DNA of 64,000 nt from Pseudohalocynthiibacter aestuariivivens (GTDB taxonomy: Bacteria > Pseudomonadota > Alphaproteobacteria > Rhodobacterales > Rhodobacteraceae), in the NCBI RefSeq assembly GCF_011040495.1, contig NZ_CP049037.1:3162001-3226000 (forward strand), in the 5' to 3' direction. Below are positions 8,965 through 19,401 of this stretch, piece after piece. The position numbers and the translations under genes were made by a program. The notes beneath the pieces are model-generated. The model saw only the letters and a list, made by a program, of their open reading frames with translations, made no database searches and had not been told where the DNA came from. Numbering within the stretch: the first letter of the stretch is position 1; every line of letters begins with the position of its first letter.

Positions 8965-10878
8965 TTAGCCGCGTTTGTTATCGTCAAGGTCCTCGAAGTC
9001 GGCGTCGACGATATCGTCATCGCCCGGTCCGGTGGCCTCATCGGCAGCGGTCGGTCCGTCTTCGGCCTCTTCGGCGCTGGCCTTGTAGATCGCCTCGCCC
9101 AGTTTCATCGCAGCTTCGGTTACGTTCTGGATGCCCGACTTGATCTTGGCCGTATTGTCGGTTTCCAGTTCGTCCTTGAGTGCGACAATGGCCAGCTCGA
9201 TCGCTTCGATGGTGGTCGGATCCACTTTGTCGGAATGCTCTTCCATCGATTTCTCGGTCGAGTTGATCAGGCTTTCGGCCTGATTCTTGGCCTCGACCAG
9301 TTCACGGCGTTCCTTGTCGGCCTCGGCATTCTCCTCGGCGTCGCGAACCATCTGTTCAATGTCCTCATCGCTAAGGCCACCCGATGCCTGAATGGTGATC
9401 TTGTGCTCTTTGCCGGTGCCCTTGTCTTTGGCCTGAACCGACACGATGCCGTTGGCGTCGATGTCAAAGGTCACTTCGATCTGTGGCATGCCGCGTGGTG
9501 CGGGCGGGATGTTCTCCAGATTGAACTGGCCGAGCATCTTGTTGTCCGCAGCCATTTCACGCTCGCCCTGGAACACCCGGATCGTTACGGCGTTCTGGTT
9601 GTCCTCGGCGGTCGAGAAGACCTGACCCTTGTTGGTCGGGATCGTGGTGTTGCGATCGATCAGACGGGTGAACACACCACCCAGCGTTTCGATTCCCAAG
9701 CTCAGCGGAGTCACGTCAAGCAGGACCACATCCTTGACGTCGCCTTGCAGAACGCCAGCCTGAATGGCGGCACCCATCGCCACGACCTCATCCGGGTTCA
9801 CACCCTTGTGCGGCTCTTTGCCAAAGAATTTCGTGACCTCTTCGATCACCTTCGGCATCCGGGTCATCCCGCCGACCAGAACGACTTCGTCGATCTCGTT
9901 GGCTGACATGCCCGCGTCCTTGAGCGCCGCTTGGCAGGGTTTGATCGACGCCTTGATCAGGTCGTTCACGAGGCTTTCCAGCTTGGCGCGGGTCAGTTTC
10001 ATGACCATGTGCAGCGGCGAGCCATCCGACCCCATCGAAATGAAGGGTTGGTTAATCTCGGTCTGGCTGGAGGAGCTGAGTTCGATCTTGGCTTTTTCCG
10101 CGGCCTCTTTCAGACGCTGCAGGGCCATCTTGTCCTTGGTCAGATCGACGCCGTGTTCCTTTTTGAACGCGTCGGCCAGATAGTTGACGATGCGCATGTC
10201 GAAATCTTCACCGCCGAGGAACGTGTCTCCGTTGGTCGATTTCACTTCGAAGAGGCCATCGTCGATTTCCAGAATGGTCACGTCGAACGTACCGCCGCCA
10301 AGGTCATAGACCGCGATGGTGTGCGTTTCCTGCTTGTCCAGACCATAGGCCAGCGCAGCCGCTGTCGGCTCGTTGATGATGCGTAGCACTTCGAGACCGG
10401 CGATTTTGCCAGCATCTTTGGTCGCCTGACGCTGGGCGTCGTTGAAGTAGGCAGGCACAGTGATGACGGCTTGGGTCACGTCCTCGCCCAGATAGCTCTC
10501 TGCGGTTTCTTTCATCTTGCCGAGGATGAATGCCGAAATCTGGCTGGGCGAGTATTTCTCGCCGCGTGCTTCGACCCATGCGTCGCCATTGCCACCATCG
10601 ATGACGTTGAACGGCATGTTTTTCTTGTCTTTGGCCAGATACGGATCGTCCGCCCGGCGACCGATCAGACGTTTGACACCAAAGACGGTGTTTTCGGGGT
10701 TGGTCACGGCCTGCCGTTTTGCAGGCTGACCGACGAGGCGTTCGCTCTCGGTGAAGGCGACGATCGACGGCGTTGTGCGCGCGCCTTCGGCGTTCTCGAT
10801 GACTCGTGCTTGGCTGCCATCCATGATGGCGATGCAGCTATTTGTGGTTCCGAGGTCAATACCAATGACTTTGGACAT
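8965..10878 (-). CDS. dnaK: Chaperone protein DnaK (Hsp70)
   Basis: 637-residue Hsp70 chaperone with N-terminal ATPase signatures [25 protein letters not shown] and [11 protein letters not shown], the interdomain linker [18 protein letters not shown], and an acidic C-terminus ending in an [29 protein letters not shown] tail with the DnaK-typical [10 protein letters not shown]. It refolds proteins with DnaJ and GrpE in the cytosol. A heat-shock type promoter is visible about 110 bp upstream. Confidence 0.99.
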   Translation of the reverse strand: MSKVIGIDLGTTNSCIAIMDGSQARVIENAEGARTTPSIVAFTESERLVGQPAKRQAVTNPENTVFGVKRLIGRRADDPYLAKDKKNMPFNVIDGGNGDAWVEARGEKYSPSQISAFILGKMKETAESYLGEDVTQAVITVPAYFNDAQRQATKDAGKIAGLEVLRIINEPTAAALAYGLDKQETHTIAVYDLGGGTFDVTILEIDDGLFEVKSTNGDTFLGGEDFDMRIVNYLADAFKKEHGVDLTKDKMALQRLKEAAEKAKIELSSSSQTEINQPFISMGSDGSPLHMVMKLTRAKLESLVNDLIKASIKPCQAALKDAGMSANEIDEVVLVGGMTRMPKVIEEVTKFFGKEPHKGVNPDEVVAMGAAIQAGVLQGDVKDVVLLDVTPLSLGIETLGGVFTRLIDRNTTIPTNKGQVFSTAEDNQNAVTIRVFQGEREMAADNKMLGQFNLENIPPAPRGMPQIEVTFDIDANGIVSVQAKDKGTGKEHKITIQASGGLSDEDIEQMVRDAEENAEADKERRELVEAKNQAESLINSTEKSMEEHSDKVDPTTIEAIELAIVALKDELETDNTAKIKSGIQNVTEAAMKLGEAIYKASAEEAEDGPTAADEATGPGDDDIVDADFEDLDDNKRG

Positions 10879-10989
10879 ATTTTATCCCTTTCTCTTCAGG
10901 CGATGATGCGAGGCCCGACCCGTTACGGCATCCCGGCCCCGATGGTTATGAGATCCGCCTGCGCTGGTGCTGGCGGCGCTTCGTGGCGT

Positions 10990-11018
10990 ATATAGGGAGC
11001 GCACCTGCGCCCTGCAAG
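10990..11018 (-). promoter_or_regulatory. Candidate RpoH-type promoter of dnaKJ
   Basis: On the minus strand CTTGCA (11018-11013) is separated by exactly 17 bases from CTATAT (10995-10990). This resembles the alphaproteobacterial sigma-32 pattern (CTTG near -35, CTATAT-like -10) and points toward dnaK. Its assignment to RpoH is inference from consensus knowledge. Confidence 0.6.
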
Positions 11019-11095
11019 CGTCGTGGCAGGGGGGATATGATAGATTTGCACTAAAATCGGGCAGAGCGTGCGAATTCAGAGCGGGAGGCATTCAA

Positions 11096-11704
11096 ATGAC
11101 GGCACCAGAGCTTGATCTGCGCGGCTTTCGTATTCTGCCGGGGCTGCTGGATCGCGCTGCGCAAGAGGCGATGGTCAAAGCGTTGCGCGAAGTGGTGCAG
11201 GCTGCGCCGGTTTTCTCGCCGCAAACGCCATATGGCAAGCCGATGACCGTGCGGATGACGTCGGCCGGGCGTTATGGCTGGGTGGCGGATCGCAGTGGGT
11301 ATCGCTACGCAGAGCGGCACCCCGAAGGCATGGCGTGGCCGCCGATCCCCGATCATGTGCTGGCGCTATGGCGTGATCTGGTGAGCGTCGAGCGCGATCC
11401 GGATTGCTGTTTGATCAATTATTATGGCGAAGGCGCGCGCATGGGCATGCATCAGGACCGGGACGAGGCCGATTTCAGCTGGCCCGTTCTGTCAGTCTCG
11501 CTGGGCGACGAAGGGCTGCTGCGCATCGGCAACAGGACACGTGGGGGCCGATCGGAATCGATCTGGCTGCGTTCGGGGGATGTGGTCGTGATGGGCGGAG
11601 ATGCGCGATTGACCTATCACGGGGTGGACCGGATCAGGTTTGCCAGCAGCACGCTCTTGCCGCAGGGTGGTCGGATCAATCTGACGCTGCGCGTTGTCGA
11701 CTAA
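11096..11704 (+). CDS. alkB: AlkB-type 2-oxoglutarate/Fe(II) dioxygenase (alkylated DNA repair)
   Basis: 202 residues. AlkB oxidatively removes alkyl groups from 1-methyladenine and 3-methylcytosine in DNA. The iron ligands form H119-x-D121 (MHQDRDE) and H175 (TYHGVDRIRF), and the 2-oxoglutarate-binding arginine is in GGRINLTLR. INYYGEGARMGMHQDRDE is the family signature. The longer frame upstream was not used because GGGAGG sits 7 bases before the ATG at 11096. It is divergent from dnaK across a 217-bp spacer. Confidence 0.93.
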   Translation: MTAPELDLRGFRILPGLLDRAAQEAMVKALREVVQAAPVFSPQTPYGKPMTVRMTSAGRYGWVADRSGYRYAERHPEGMAWPPIPDHVLALWRDLVSVERDPDCCLINYYGEGARMGMHQDRDEADFSWPVLSVSLGDEGLLRIGNRTRGGRSESIWLRSGDVVVMGGDARLTYHGVDRIRFASSTLLPQGGRINLTLRVVD

Positions 11705-11730
11705 GCGCAGTCGTGGGGGGAGGCGAAAGG

Positions 11731-12057
11731 ATGATGAAGTATATTCTGGCGAGCGTCACAATGCCGTTTCTGGCGGGCTGCGTGCCTGCGGACACGCCAC
11801 CAAGCGTGATCCAGACGGTTACGGTCGGGCCTGAAACGGTCGATTGCGTCGGGGGCGCGCCGCAAACCTGCCTGATCGTCGATGGCAGCTATTTCTACGA
11901 TCCGATCAAGGGGTTCACGCATCGACCCGGCGTCACCTCTGTGTTGGAGATCGAGCGGCAGACGGTTTGTGGGGCAGAAACCGGCACCACATGTCCTGCG
12001 GATGCAAGCAGCTATCAATATGTCCTGCGGCGGGTGGTGTCACAGACGCCGCGATAG
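11731..12057 (+). CDS. DUF4377-like lipoprotein
   Basis: 108 residues with a short lipoprotein signal ending in LAGC (Cys17), so it is probably anchored in the inner or outer membrane facing the periplasm. The mature part shows the pattern C-x-G-x-x-P-Q-T-C-L-x-V-x-x-x-Y-x-x-I-x-G-F-x-x-x-P-G, which I associate with DUF4377; function unknown. GGGGAGG stands upstream of two adjacent ATGs (11731, 11734). It begins 26 bp behind alkB and may be co-transcribed. Confidence 0.75.
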   Translation: MMKYILASVTMPFLAGCVPADTPPSVIQTVTVGPETVDCVGGAPQTCLIVDGSYFYDPIKGFTHRPGVTSVLEIERQTVCGAETGTTCPADASSYQYVLRRVVSQTPR

Positions 12058-12101
12058 GCCGCGTCACGGCGCGCGGTCGGTCGGTGCACAGTTGCAAACC
12101 A

Positions 12102-12123
12102 GCGAGAGCAATGATGCTCTCGC
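12102..12123. terminator. Hairpin between convergent genes
   Basis: Perfect 9-bp stem GCGAGAGCA / TGCTCTCGC with an ATGA loop, between the 3' ends of the DUF4377 gene (plus) and mscS (minus). It is followed by GGGTCTTT on the plus strand and TGGTTTG on the minus strand, so it may act weakly in both directions. Confidence 0.55.
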
Positions 12124-12148
12124 GGGTCTTTGGTCTGTCGGCCCTGCG

Positions 12149-12955
12149 TCAGTCCTCTTTGGCCACATTCACCTGATGCGGATAGGGGATCGAGATGCCG
12201 CCCTTGTCAAAGGCCTCTTTGATCTGCTTGGTTAGTCCGAATTTCAGATCCCAGTATTCGGCAGCATCGCACCAGAGGCGCGCAGTGATATCAACCGAAC
12301 TGTCCCCGAGGTTTGTCACCCGCACCCAAGGTTCGGGGTCGGTGTGAATGCGGCCGTCAGCGCGAGCCCGATCCAGAATGATCTGCATCGCGGTGTCGGC
12401 GTCATCATCGTAGTCGATGCCAAAGGTCAGATCGAGGCGTCGTGTCTTGTGGTGAGAATAGTTGGTGATCACGGACCCCCATGCCTGACCGTTGGGGACG
12501 ATGACCTGCACGTTGTCGGGTGTGGTCAGCTCCGTAAAGAACAGCGTCACCTCAGTCACGGTGCCGCCAGTGCCGCCGATATCCACGTATTGTCCCTGTT
12601 TGTAAGGCTGAAAAATCACCAGCATGATCCCCGCTGCCAGATCCGACAACGTCCCCTGAAGCGCCATCCCGATAGCCAGTGTCGCGGCGCCCATCACCGC
12701 CACGAGGCTAGTGGCTTCGATCCCGAACAGGCCCAATACGGCCATCAGCACCATCAGGCGGATAACCCACGTCACAATCGTGGCGGCAAAATTACCGAGC
12801 ATATTGTCAATGCGTTCGTGGCTGTTGACCTGCCGACGGACAAAACGCCCGATAAATCCGGCAACGATCCAGCCGATCACGAGGACGATCAGCGCTTTGA
12901 TGGCATTGATCACCAGCGGACCATACAGTGCCGCTTCTTCAAAGAATTCTTCCAT
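12149..12955 (-). CDS. mscS: Small-conductance mechanosensitive channel MscS
   Basis: 268 residues, the core MscS length (E. coli MscS is 286). Three N-terminal membrane segments end in the pore helix LVAVMGAATLAIGMALQGTLSDLAAGIML, whose Gly/Ala pattern is the MscS signature. The beta domain follows (QPYKQGQYVDIGGTGGTV, IVPNGQAWGSVITN) and then the vestibule domain. It releases solutes on hypo-osmotic shock. mscL lies next to it on the same strand. Confidence 0.95.
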   Translation of the reverse strand: MEEFFEEAALYGPLVINAIKALIVLVIGWIVAGFIGRFVRRQVNSHERIDNMLGNFAATIVTWVIRLMVLMAVLGLFGIEATSLVAVMGAATLAIGMALQGTLSDLAAGIMLVIFQPYKQGQYVDIGGTGGTVTEVTLFFTELTTPDNVQVIVPNGQAWGSVITNYSHHKTRRLDLTFGIDYDDDADTAMQIILDRARADGRIHTDPEPWVRVTNLGDSSVDITARLWCDAAEYWDLKFGLTKQIKEAFDKGGISIPYPHQVNVAKED

Positions 12956-13021
12956 TGGTTCGTTATGTCCCTTCAGTTTTTATCGTTGCGCCACGCGGCG
13001 GCGCGTTGCACCTGCAACGCA

Positions 13022-13053
13022 TGAAAAAGGCCCGAGGTTCCCCCCGGACCTTT
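13022..13053 (-). terminator. Rho-independent terminator after mscL
   Basis: Stem AAAGGTCCG / CGGGCCTTT (13045-13053 with 13026-13034, one wobble pair) followed by a TTTTT run on the minus strand, 20 bases past the mscL stop. Confidence 0.8.
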
Positions 13054-13072
13054 AGAAACGATGGTCGTGGCG

Positions 13073-13486
13073 TTACTTTTTCAGAGAATCGCGGATTTCT
13101 TTCAGGATATCCAACTCGGACGGGCCGGGTGCGGGGGCTGGTGCGGCCTCTTCTTCCTTGCGCTTGACGCTGTTCACGGCCTTGACCAGCATGAACACGA
13201 CAAAGGCGATGATCAGGAAATTGATCACGGCCATGATGAACCGCCCGATGGCAAAGACCGCCGCGCCGGCCTCTTCGGCCTCGGCCAGAGTTGCGTATTC
13301 GCCGCTGCCCAGAACAAAGAACAGTTCGGTAAAATCGACGCCTCCCATGAACAGACCGATGATCGGATTGATCAGATCGGCCACGAGCGAGCTGACGATC
13401 GCGGTAAAGGCTGCGCCGATGATAATGCCGACGGCCATGTCCATGACGTTGCCCTTGGCAATGAAGTCTTTGAATTCTTTAATCAT
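13073..13486 (-). CDS. mscL: Large-conductance mechanosensitive channel MscL
   Basis: 137 residues, normal MscL length. The N-terminal amphipathic helix [20 protein letters not shown] and first membrane helix ([19 protein letters not shown]) are diagnostic. A second helix ([23 protein letters not shown]) and a cytosolic helix ending [13 protein letters not shown] follow. It forms the pentameric emergency-release channel. The start has AGGGA 5 bases upstream; the longer frame upstream has no support. Confidence 0.97.
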   Translation of the reverse strand: MIKEFKDFIAKGNVMDMAVGIIIGAAFTAIVSSLVADLINPIIGLFMGGVDFTELFFVLGSGEYATLAEAEEAGAAVFAIGRFIMAVINFLIIAFVVFMLVKAVNSVKRKEEEAAPAPAPGPSELDILKEIRDSLKK

Positions 13487-13857
13487 ATCTGTCCCTTTAT
13501 AGCGTTTCGCGTTTCCTGTCCTCGCTGCGATTCGGCGCGCGGATGAGTATATTTTGCACGAAATCATGTGGGGACACATGGGAATGCACATGAGATTTTC
13601 CCGCTCCGCAGTTGATTGCGCCAACGCGAACGCCTCTGCAACTCTCCCGCAGCCCTCAGAGCGGTCGTTTTTGCGCAGTCTCATGTCGAAACACGACAGA
13701 CGCGCGGCGCGTGTCAGGTACTCTGAGCGGTATGGACAATCGTTTTGATCTGGCACGGACTGACCGTCGCGCGCTGAAATCCGATGTGGTGCCGGGATAG
13801 GGCATGATGCGCTTGCGCGCGTGTGCTGCCCTTTGTCCCAGCTGACGGATACGACCC
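13487..13857. other. 371-bp intergenic region without a gene
   Basis: Lies between the divergent mscL (minus) and hydantoinase A (plus) genes and presumably holds both promoters. Short frames on both strands here have no ribosome site or recognisable product. I see a partly repeated CTCAGAGCGGT / CTCTGAGCGGT element but no strong palindrome. Confidence 0.6.
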
Positions 13858-15957
13858 ATGACCAATTCGCAATTGCGCCTCGCCATTGATATCGGTGGCA
13901 CCTTTACCGACACCGTTTTGATGGGTGATGCGGGTGAAATCCTGTCTTCGACTAAAACCCTGACGACCCATACCGATCCTTCCGAGGCGGCGCTGGCTGG
14001 TGCGGCGCGTGCGCTTGGGCATGCGGGGCGCGACCTTGGGCAGGTGACCGGGTTTGTGCATGGGACTACGTTGGCGACCAATGCGCTGATAGAGCGGCGC
14101 GGCGCGCGCGTCGCGACGATTACAACGGCAGGGTTTCGCGATATTCTGGAGATCGCTTATGAACGGCGATATGATCAGTATGACATCATGCTGCAAAAGC
14201 CTGACCTGCTGGTGCCGCGCGATCTGAGCTTTACGGTTCTGGAACGGATGGATGCGGCGGGCGATGTGCTGATCCCGCTTGACCCGGCAGCGGTATCGGA
14301 GGTGATCGAGCATGTCCGCGCCGCCGGGATCGAGGCGCTGGCGATCTGCCTGATGCATGCCTATGCCAACCCTGCCCACGAAATCGCTTTGCGCGATGCG
14401 GTGCAGGCGGCATTCCCCGACCTCGCAATTTCGCTGAGTTCCGAGGTGAGCCCGGAAGCCCGCGAATTTGATCGGTTGTGCACGACGGTTGCGAACGCCT
14501 ACATCCAGCCGCTGATGAGCCGATACCTGAAGGGGTTTCGCCGTACATTCGCGCAGAGTGGAGTGGAGTGCCCAATCCTGATGATGACGGCGGGTGGCGG
14601 CATGACGACGATTCAGACGGCCATGCGCTTTCCCATCCGGTTGGTGGAATCGGGGCCGGCGGGTGGCGCGATATTGGCTGCGCGCGTTGCCGCCGCGGCG
14701 GGGCTGGACGAAGTGCTGTCGTTCGACATGGGTGGAACCACCGCCAAGCTGTGCCTGATCGACGGCGCCCGTCCACAGACATCGCGCCAGTTCGAGATCG
14801 CGCGTGCGGCGCGGTTCATCAAGGGCAGCGGTATGCCGGTGCGCATCCCGGTGATCGAGATGATCGAGATCGGAGCAGGGGGCGGGTCGATCGCGGCGGT
14901 CGACCGGTTGGGGCGGTTGACAGTGGGTCCTCAAAGCGCCGGATCAGAGCCGGGGCCCGTCGCTTTTGGGAACGGTGGGGTGTGTCCGACAGTGACGGAT
15001 GCCGATATCGTGCTGGGCTATATCCAGCCAGAGACGTTCGCTGAAGGGCAGTTTCAGATCGACGTTGATGCGGCTGAGGCGGCGCTAGCGTCCGAAATTG
15101 GCGGGCTGCTGGGATTGGATGCGGGGGCGGCGGCGGACGGGGTCAGCCGGATCGTGGATGAAAGCATGGCGAGCGCGGGCCGGATGCATGCTGTTGAGTC
15201 GGGCAAGGATCTGGGTGCACGGACGATGATCGCCTTTGGTGGCAACGGCCCGCTGCATGCGACGCGGGTGGCGCGCAGTGCCGGGGTGACCCGTGTATTG
15301 GTGCCGCCCAACCCAAGTGTCGGATCTGCGGTTGGGTTCCTTTATGCGCCGGTGTCGTTCGAGATCGTGCGCAGTCGTTACACAACGCTGGCGAGCCTCG
15401 ATGTGGCAGGCGTAAATACACTTTTGGAGATGATGTGCGCCGAGGCTGAGGCGCTGGTACGGCTGAGCGCGGCAGAGGTCGCGCTGGAAACGCGGCGCGC
15501 AGCGTTCATGCGCTATCACGGGCAGGGGCACGAGATCGAGATTGCATTGCCGGGCGGGGCGCTGGCTGCGAATGATATTCCGGCTTTGCAGGACGCGTTC
15601 GAGGATGCCTATCGGGTGCAGTTCTCGCGGCCCGTACCGGGTATGCAGATCGAGATCCTGAATTGGTCGGTGTCCGTCAGCACACCGACGGAGATGATGT
15701 CTGACGTGCAGCAATCCATCACCCCGCGCGACCGCACTGGCGATGCGCGTGTGCCAATCATTTGCGATGTGAACGGCAGCCCGCGGCAGGCATCAGTGAT
15801 CGACCGCAGGGCGCTGCGCCCCGGCGACCGGATCGCGGGGCCCGCGCTGATCACCGAACCGCAGACGACGACGCTGGTCAGCCGTGATTTCACCTGTACC
15901 GTGGATGTCGCAGGTAATCTGGTGCTCGAACGTCAACACGCAGGAGCCGTCGCATGA
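13858..15957 (+). CDS. Hydantoinase/5-oxoprolinase-type protein, subunit A
   Basis: 699 residues, ATP-dependent amide-ring-opening enzyme subunit (HyuA family; relatives act on 5-oxoproline, hydantoins or acetone). The N-terminal actin-like domain starts [12 protein letters not shown] (residues 8-19) and has [17 protein letters not shown]; the middle domain has [19 protein letters not shown] and the GAGGGSIA loop. Subunit B overlaps it by 4 bp, and an aminotransferase and racemase-like gene follow, suggesting catabolism of a cyclised or N-substituted amino acid. The exact substrate is not readable. Confidence 0.92.
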   Translation: MTNSQLRLAIDIGGTFTDTVLMGDAGEILSSTKTLTTHTDPSEAALAGAARALGHAGRDLGQVTGFVHGTTLATNALIERRGARVATITTAGFRDILEIAYERRYDQYDIMLQKPDLLVPRDLSFTVLERMDAAGDVLIPLDPAAVSEVIEHVRAAGIEALAICLMHAYANPAHEIALRDAVQAAFPDLAISLSSEVSPEAREFDRLCTTVANAYIQPLMSRYLKGFRRTFAQSGVECPILMMTAGGGMTTIQTAMRFPIRLVESGPAGGAILAARVAAAAGLDEVLSFDMGGTTAKLCLIDGARPQTSRQFEIARAARFIKGSGMPVRIPVIEMIEIGAGGGSIAAVDRLGRLTVGPQSAGSEPGPVAFGNGGVCPTVTDADIVLGYIQPETFAEGQFQIDVDAAEAALASEIGGLLGLDAGAAADGVSRIVDESMASAGRMHAVESGKDLGARTMIAFGGNGPLHATRVARSAGVTRVLVPPNPSVGSAVGFLYAPVSFEIVRSRYTTLASLDVAGVNTLLEMMCAEAEALVRLSAAEVALETRRAAFMRYHGQGHEIEIALPGGALAANDIPALQDAFEDAYRVQFSRPVPGMQIEILNWSVSVSTPTEMMSDVQQSITPRDRTGDARVPIICDVNGSPRQASVIDRRALRPGDRIAGPALITEPQTTTLVSRDFTCTVDVAGNLVLERQHAGAVA

Positions 15958-17603
15958 CCGATCTGTCCTCTGCCCGATTGCAAGTTATGTGGAACCGGCT
16001 TCTGGCCGTGGTCGAGGAACAGGGACAAATCCTGATCCGTGCCGCCTTTAGCCCGATTGTGAGGGAATGCGGGGATATTTCCGCCGGGATCTTTGACCTG
16101 AACGGGCGGATGATGGCGCAGGCGGTGACCGGGACGCCGGGCCATATCAACACGATGGCCGAAGCGGTGATGGCCCTGCGCGCGCGCTTTGCGGTGCAGG
16201 ATATGCAGCCGGGCGACATCTACATGACTAACGATCCGTGGCTGGCATCGGGGCACCTGAATGATTTTCTGCTGTTGATGCCTGCGTTCAAGGAGGATCG
16301 CGTCGTCGGCTTTACCTCCTGCACGTCGCATCTGGTGGACCTTGGGGGGCTGGGTATGGGGCCGGAAGGATCGGACATCTACGACGAGGGGTTGCTGATC
16401 CCACCCTGCAAGCTGGTAGACCGGGGCGAAATCAACACATTGCTGATGGATATCGTGCGGGCCAACAGCCGCGAGCCGATCGCGAATGAGGGCGACATCT
16501 ATGCGCTGATCGCGTGTTGCGAGGCGGGTGCGGCGCGCTTGGTCGGGATGATGGATGAATTCGGGCTGGATGATCTGGACGCGTTGTCGGATTTCATCAT
16601 CGACACGTCTCTGCGCGGCACAATCGCGGCGATCGCCGAAGTGCCCAATGGCGTCTATACCAACATGCTGTGCGTCGATGGCTATGAGGCTGAGATAGAG
16701 CTTCATGGAACGCTGACCATTACCGACGAAGCGTTGCATCTGGATTTTACCGGCACGTCCGACTGTTCGGACAAGGGGATCAATGTGCCGCTTAACTATG
16801 CCACGGCCTATGCGGTGTTTGCGATGCGCTGCATCATCGGAAATGACATTCCGAACAATGCAGGATCGCTTGCGCCTTTCACGGTCAGTGGTCCGCCGGG
16901 ATGTATTCTGAACGCGCAACATCCCGCGCCGGTGGCGATGCGACACACGTTGGGGCAGATGACACCCGATCTGGTGCTGGGCTGCCTCTGTCAGGCGGTC
17001 CCGGATCGCGTACCGGCCGAAGGGGCGTCATGCATGTTCGACCTGCCCCTGCGGCACACGGCCGAGGCGGCGCGATCTGGTGGGCGGCTCTTTGCAGTCG
17101 AGTTGGTGCACAACGGTGGTACCGGTGCGCGGCCCGGTGCCGACGGGTTGTCGGCCACGGCCTATCCATCCGGTGTCTATGGCAGTCAGGTAGAGATCAC
17201 CGAAGCGGTGGCACCGGTCATCATCTGGCGGCGCGAGTTGCGCACCGATAGCGGTGGCGCGGGGCAATATCGCGGCGGATTGGGCCAACGCATCGAGATG
17301 ACTTCGGCGATTGATCAGCCGTTTCTGGTGTTCCTGTCGCTGGAACGGTTGAAGAACCCGGCGCGGGGGCGCGCGGGTGGCTTACCGGGCGCGCCGGGCC
17401 GGGTGCAGGTCACCGGGCGTGCGGAGGATGTTCCGGGCAAGGGCGAATTGCGGGTGGCACCGGGAGAACGCCTGATTTTCCAGACACCGGGGGGCGGCGG
17501 CTTTGGTCCACCACAGGCGCGCGACGATGTGGCGCTGGCGGGTGATCTGACATGCGGTATCGTCAGTCCGGCGGGCGCGAAGGTTTATGGAGACGTGACA
17601 TGA
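15954..17603 (+). CDS. Hydantoinase/5-oxoprolinase-type protein, subunit B
   Basis: 549 residues, partner of the preceding subunit (HyuB family). It has the family start (LQVMWNRLLAVVEEQG, then IRAAFSPIVRECGDISAGIFD), the conserved TGTPGHINTM and MTNDPW segments, and the late GGAGQYRGGLGQ motif followed by GGGGFGPP near the C-terminus. The ATG overlaps the subunit A stop (ATGA), typical of stoichiometric co-translation of the two subunits. Confidence 0.92.
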   Translation: MTDLSSARLQVMWNRLLAVVEEQGQILIRAAFSPIVRECGDISAGIFDLNGRMMAQAVTGTPGHINTMAEAVMALRARFAVQDMQPGDIYMTNDPWLASGHLNDFLLLMPAFKEDRVVGFTSCTSHLVDLGGLGMGPEGSDIYDEGLLIPPCKLVDRGEINTLLMDIVRANSREPIANEGDIYALIACCEAGAARLVGMMDEFGLDDLDALSDFIIDTSLRGTIAAIAEVPNGVYTNMLCVDGYEAEIELHGTLTITDEALHLDFTGTSDCSDKGINVPLNYATAYAVFAMRCIIGNDIPNNAGSLAPFTVSGPPGCILNAQHPAPVAMRHTLGQMTPDLVLGCLCQAVPDRVPAEGASCMFDLPLRHTAEAARSGGRLFAVELVHNGGTGARPGADGLSATAYPSGVYGSQVEITEAVAPVIIWRRELRTDSGGAGQYRGGLGQRIEMTSAIDQPFLVFLSLERLKNPARGRAGGLPGAPGRVQVTGRAEDVPGKGELRVAPGERLIFQTPGGGGFGPPQARDDVALAGDLTCGIVSPAGAKVYGDVT

Positions 17604-18670
17604 TCCAAGCGGTTGACCATGTGCGTACCATGGCGCCCTACGCGCTGGCAAATCTGGGGGGTGCCACGGTAACATCGCTGGCGCAGAACGAAAGCGCCTT
17701 TGCCCCCAGCCCAACGGCGCTTGCGGCGGGTGAGGCGGCACTGCGGGACGCGCCGCTCTATCCCGATCCTGACTGGGGCGATCTGTGCGCGGCGATCGCC
17801 GAGGCGCATGAACTGCCGACAGGTGACATTCTGTGCGGTGCAGGGTCGATGGAACTGATCGGTTGCTTGATCCGTGCCTTTGTCGCGCCGGGTGACGAGG
17901 TGTTGGGCACTGCGCATGGTTACCTCTTTGCTCGCACGGCGGCACAGCAGGCGGGCGCATGTTTCGTGAGCGTGCCAGAGCCGGACTATACCGTGTCGGT
18001 ACGGCTGTTGCTGGAGGCGGTTACGACCGCGACCAAAATCGTGTTCGTCTGCAATCCGGGCAATCCCACCGGCACGCGCCTGCCGGGGGCAGAGTTGATC
18101 CGGCTGCGGAAAAATCTGCGGAGTGATATCCTGCTGGTCGTCGATCAGGCCTACGCCGAGTTTGATCCGCAGGACCCGGCCAGCGTTTTCGACCTTGTGG
18201 GGAACGGCGATACTGCCGTTTTGCGTACCTTTTCGAAAGCGTATGGGCTGGCCGGGTGTCGGGTGGGATGGGGGCTGTTTCCGCCCGGTGTGGCGTTAGA
18301 GATGCGCAAGCTGATGAATCCCAACAACATTTCTGGCGTAGCACAGGCAATGGCTACTGCTGCGGTGCGTGATCAGGCGCATATGCTGGACGTCGTGGCG
18401 CGCACGGCCGCGTTGCGCGAGCGCGCGGCTGGGCGGTTGCGGGCAATTGGATTGGATGTGCCGCAAAGCCATACAAACTTTATCCTGATCCCGTTTGAGA
18501 ACGACGCCACGGCGGCGCAAGCGGATCAGGCCCTGCGTTCGGCAGGTCTGCTGTTGCGTGGCATGGCGGGTTACGGATTGCCGCAGTGTCTGCGCGCGAC
18601 CGTCGGCAGGGCAGACGCGATGGAGCGCATGTGCGATGTGCTGGAACGGTTCATGGAGGGCGTAGGGTGA
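17600..18670 (+). CDS. PLP-dependent aminotransferase, histidinol-phosphate aminotransferase-like
   Basis: 356 residues, class I/II aminotransferase fold. Substrate-binding ESAFAPSP near residue 31 corresponds to the NENPYGPS region of HisC-like enzymes. The cofactor site includes CNPGNPTG (151-158), DQAYAEF and the Schiff-base lysine K213 in RTFSKAYGLAGCRVG. Because it is embedded in the hydantoinase operon (ATG overlaps the subunit B stop), it more likely deaminates the amino acid released there than makes histidine. The start at 17600 is chosen for GGAG upstream and the overlap. Confidence 0.88.
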   Translation: MIQAVDHVRTMAPYALANLGGATVTSLAQNESAFAPSPTALAAGEAALRDAPLYPDPDWGDLCAAIAEAHELPTGDILCGAGSMELIGCLIRAFVAPGDEVLGTAHGYLFARTAAQQAGACFVSVPEPDYTVSVRLLLEAVTTATKIVFVCNPGNPTGTRLPGAELIRLRKNLRSDILLVVDQAYAEFDPQDPASVFDLVGNGDTAVLRTFSKAYGLAGCRVGWGLFPPGVALEMRKLMNPNNISGVAQAMATAAVRDQAHMLDVVARTAALRERAAGRLRAIGLDVPQSHTNFILIPFENDATAAQADQALRSAGLLLRGMAGYGLPQCLRATVGRADAMERMCDVLERFMEGVG

Positions 18671-19401
18671 TGGACAGTCGCAAGAAAAAAATCGGCGTTC
18701 TGGTGCCTTACACCAACACTAATCTGGAACCGGACATGATGCGGCTCTGCCCCGATGGTTGTACGATGCATTTCCAGCGGTTGGGTGGCTATGACGTGGA
18801 CAAGGTGCCCGACAGTGACCAGATGGCGCGGCTGGGGGCGTCCGATATCGACCATGACCTGACGATGATTTCAGGCGTGCGCCCGGCGGTGGTGCTCTAT
18901 GGCTGTACGTCGGCGACTCTGACCCATGGGCGCGCGTTTGACCGCGATCTGGCGGCGCGGATTAAGCGACGGTCGGGGGCGTTGTCGCTGACTGCTGCGG
19001 AATCGCTGGTGCGGGGGCTGAGCGCGCTGGGCGTCGCCCGGGTGGGGTTTGCGTCGCCCTATGTCGGGCAGATCAACGCCGAGGCGGTGGCGTTTCTGTC
19101 GGGCGCGGGTTTCGAAACGGTACGCTGTAACGATATCGGGCGCAGTCTGAGCAATTACGGGCAGGGAGAGCTGACGCCGGATGAGGTCTACGCGCTGGCT
19201 GTGGCCGCCGATCATCCCGACGCGCAGGCCATCGTGCTCAGCTGTACCGACATGCGCAGTGTCGAGGTGATAGGCCGCGTCGAGGCGGCGCTGGGCAAAC
19301 CGGTGGTCACATCCAATCAGGCGATGGTGTTCGCGCTGATGCAGGGTCTGGGCCTGCCGCGTGGGGTACAGCATGCGGGCGCGCTGTTTGATCTGTTGTG
19401 A
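18670..19401 (+). CDS. Asp/Glu racemase-superfamily enzyme (maleate isomerase/arylmalonate decarboxylase-like)
   Basis: 243 residues with the two-cysteine arrangement of the Asp/Glu racemase fold: C79 in LYGCTSAT and C192 in LSCTDMRS. The N-terminal IGVLVPYTNTNLEPD matches maleate isomerase/arylmalonate decarboxylase-like members. It starts on the last base of the aminotransferase stop (TGATG), completing a four-gene co-translated set. It could racemise or isomerise the substrate of the hydantoinase-like enzyme; the reaction is not determined. Confidence 0.85.
   Translation: MDSRKKKIGVLVPYTNTNLEPDMMRLCPDGCTMHFQRLGGYDVDKVPDSDQMARLGASDIDHDLTMISGVRPAVVLYGCTSATLTHGRAFDRDLAARIKRRSGALSLTAAESLVRGLSALGVARVGFASPYVGQINAEAVAFLSGAGFETVRCNDIGRSLSNYGQGELTPDEVYALAVAADHPDAQAIVLSCTDMRSVEVIGRVEAALGKPVVTSNQAMVFALMQGLGLPRGVQHAGALFDLL

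Noticed and set aside
12470..12477. GTGATCAC inside mscS
   Set aside because: Single copy in coding sequence without T/A-rich flanks or phasing.
13554..13748. 64-codon frame in the mscL-hydantoinase spacer
   Set aside because: No ribosome site and no recognisable product.
13714..14934. 406-codon minus-strand frame over hydantoinase A
   Set aside because: Composition and position mark it as a shadow of the real gene.
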